NCBI GenBank assembly: GCA_003175915.1
Contig: PSRH01000285.1
Location: 1-15,205 of the forward strand
Reading direction: 5' to 3'
DNA length: 15,205 nucleotides
Source: Candidatus Melainabacteria bacterium
GTDB lineage: Bacteria; Cyanobacteriota; Vampirovibrionia; Obscuribacterales; Obscuribacteraceae
In this document: positions 14,538 through 15,205 of the stretch, in pieces
Position numbering within the stretch: position 1 is the stretch's first letter
Layout of the letters: each line of letters starts with the position of its first letter
The notes under the pieces: model-generated
The model's database searches: none
What the model saw: the letters and a program-made list of their open reading frames with translations, nothing else
What the model was told of the DNA's origin: nothing
Program-made: the position numbers and the translations under genes

Positions 14538-15205
<668 letters not shown>

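Overview
The window looks like a piece of a bacterial chromosome of roughly balanced base composition, with genes on both strands. The best clue to the organism is the UDP-glucose dehydrogenase. Its long central insert and its GWGGSCFGKD and LSFKPNTDDLRDAP blocks are, from memory, the form found in Cyanobacteria. The window shows no photosynthesis gene, but it has TadE/TadG-like genes, a DUF6599-like secreted protein and dispersed GGGCGAYGC palindromes. I infer, with modest confidence, a non-photosynthetic relative of Cyanobacteria (Vampirovibrionia/Obscuribacterales type) or another large-genome environmental phylum.

Layout. (1) 1-1636, plus strand: the 3' part of dapF (lysine/peptidoglycan precursor synthesis) overlaps ftsQ (division) by ATGA. 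(2) 1637-1721: a perfect palindromic REP-like hairpin lies between convergent genes. (3) 1722-4346, minus strand: mazG, then a UDP-galactopyranose-mutase-like FAD oxidoreductase. (4) 4347-4580: divergent promoter region. (5) 4581-6923, plus strand: ugd and uxs, a two-step UDP-glucose to UDP-glucuronate to UDP-xylose module. (6) 6924-7206: three more REP-like units. (7) 7207-8343: a secreted DUF6599-like protein. (8) 8475-11337: an OmpR-type response regulator and a CHASE3-PAS-PAS histidine kinase. (9) 11338-11867: a 530-base gene-free stretch with stacked hairpins, a head-to-head REP pair and a 12-bp inverted repeat. (10) 11868-15205: three genes 30 bases apart encoding a TadE-like protein, a TadG-like protein with a split von Willebrand A domain, and a second TadE-like protein that runs off the window inside 35 consecutive prolines.

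The envelope is the common theme: peptidoglycan precursor, divisome, nucleotide sugars for surface polysaccharide, a secreted protein, a membrane sensor and a surface pilus/adhesin-like cassette. The most unusual material is at the right end: the TadE/TadG-like cassette, the large insert between the MIDAS loop and the rest of its vWA domain, the polyproline tail, and the structured non-coding DNA in front. No tRNA, rRNA, CRISPR array, integrase or transposase was seen.
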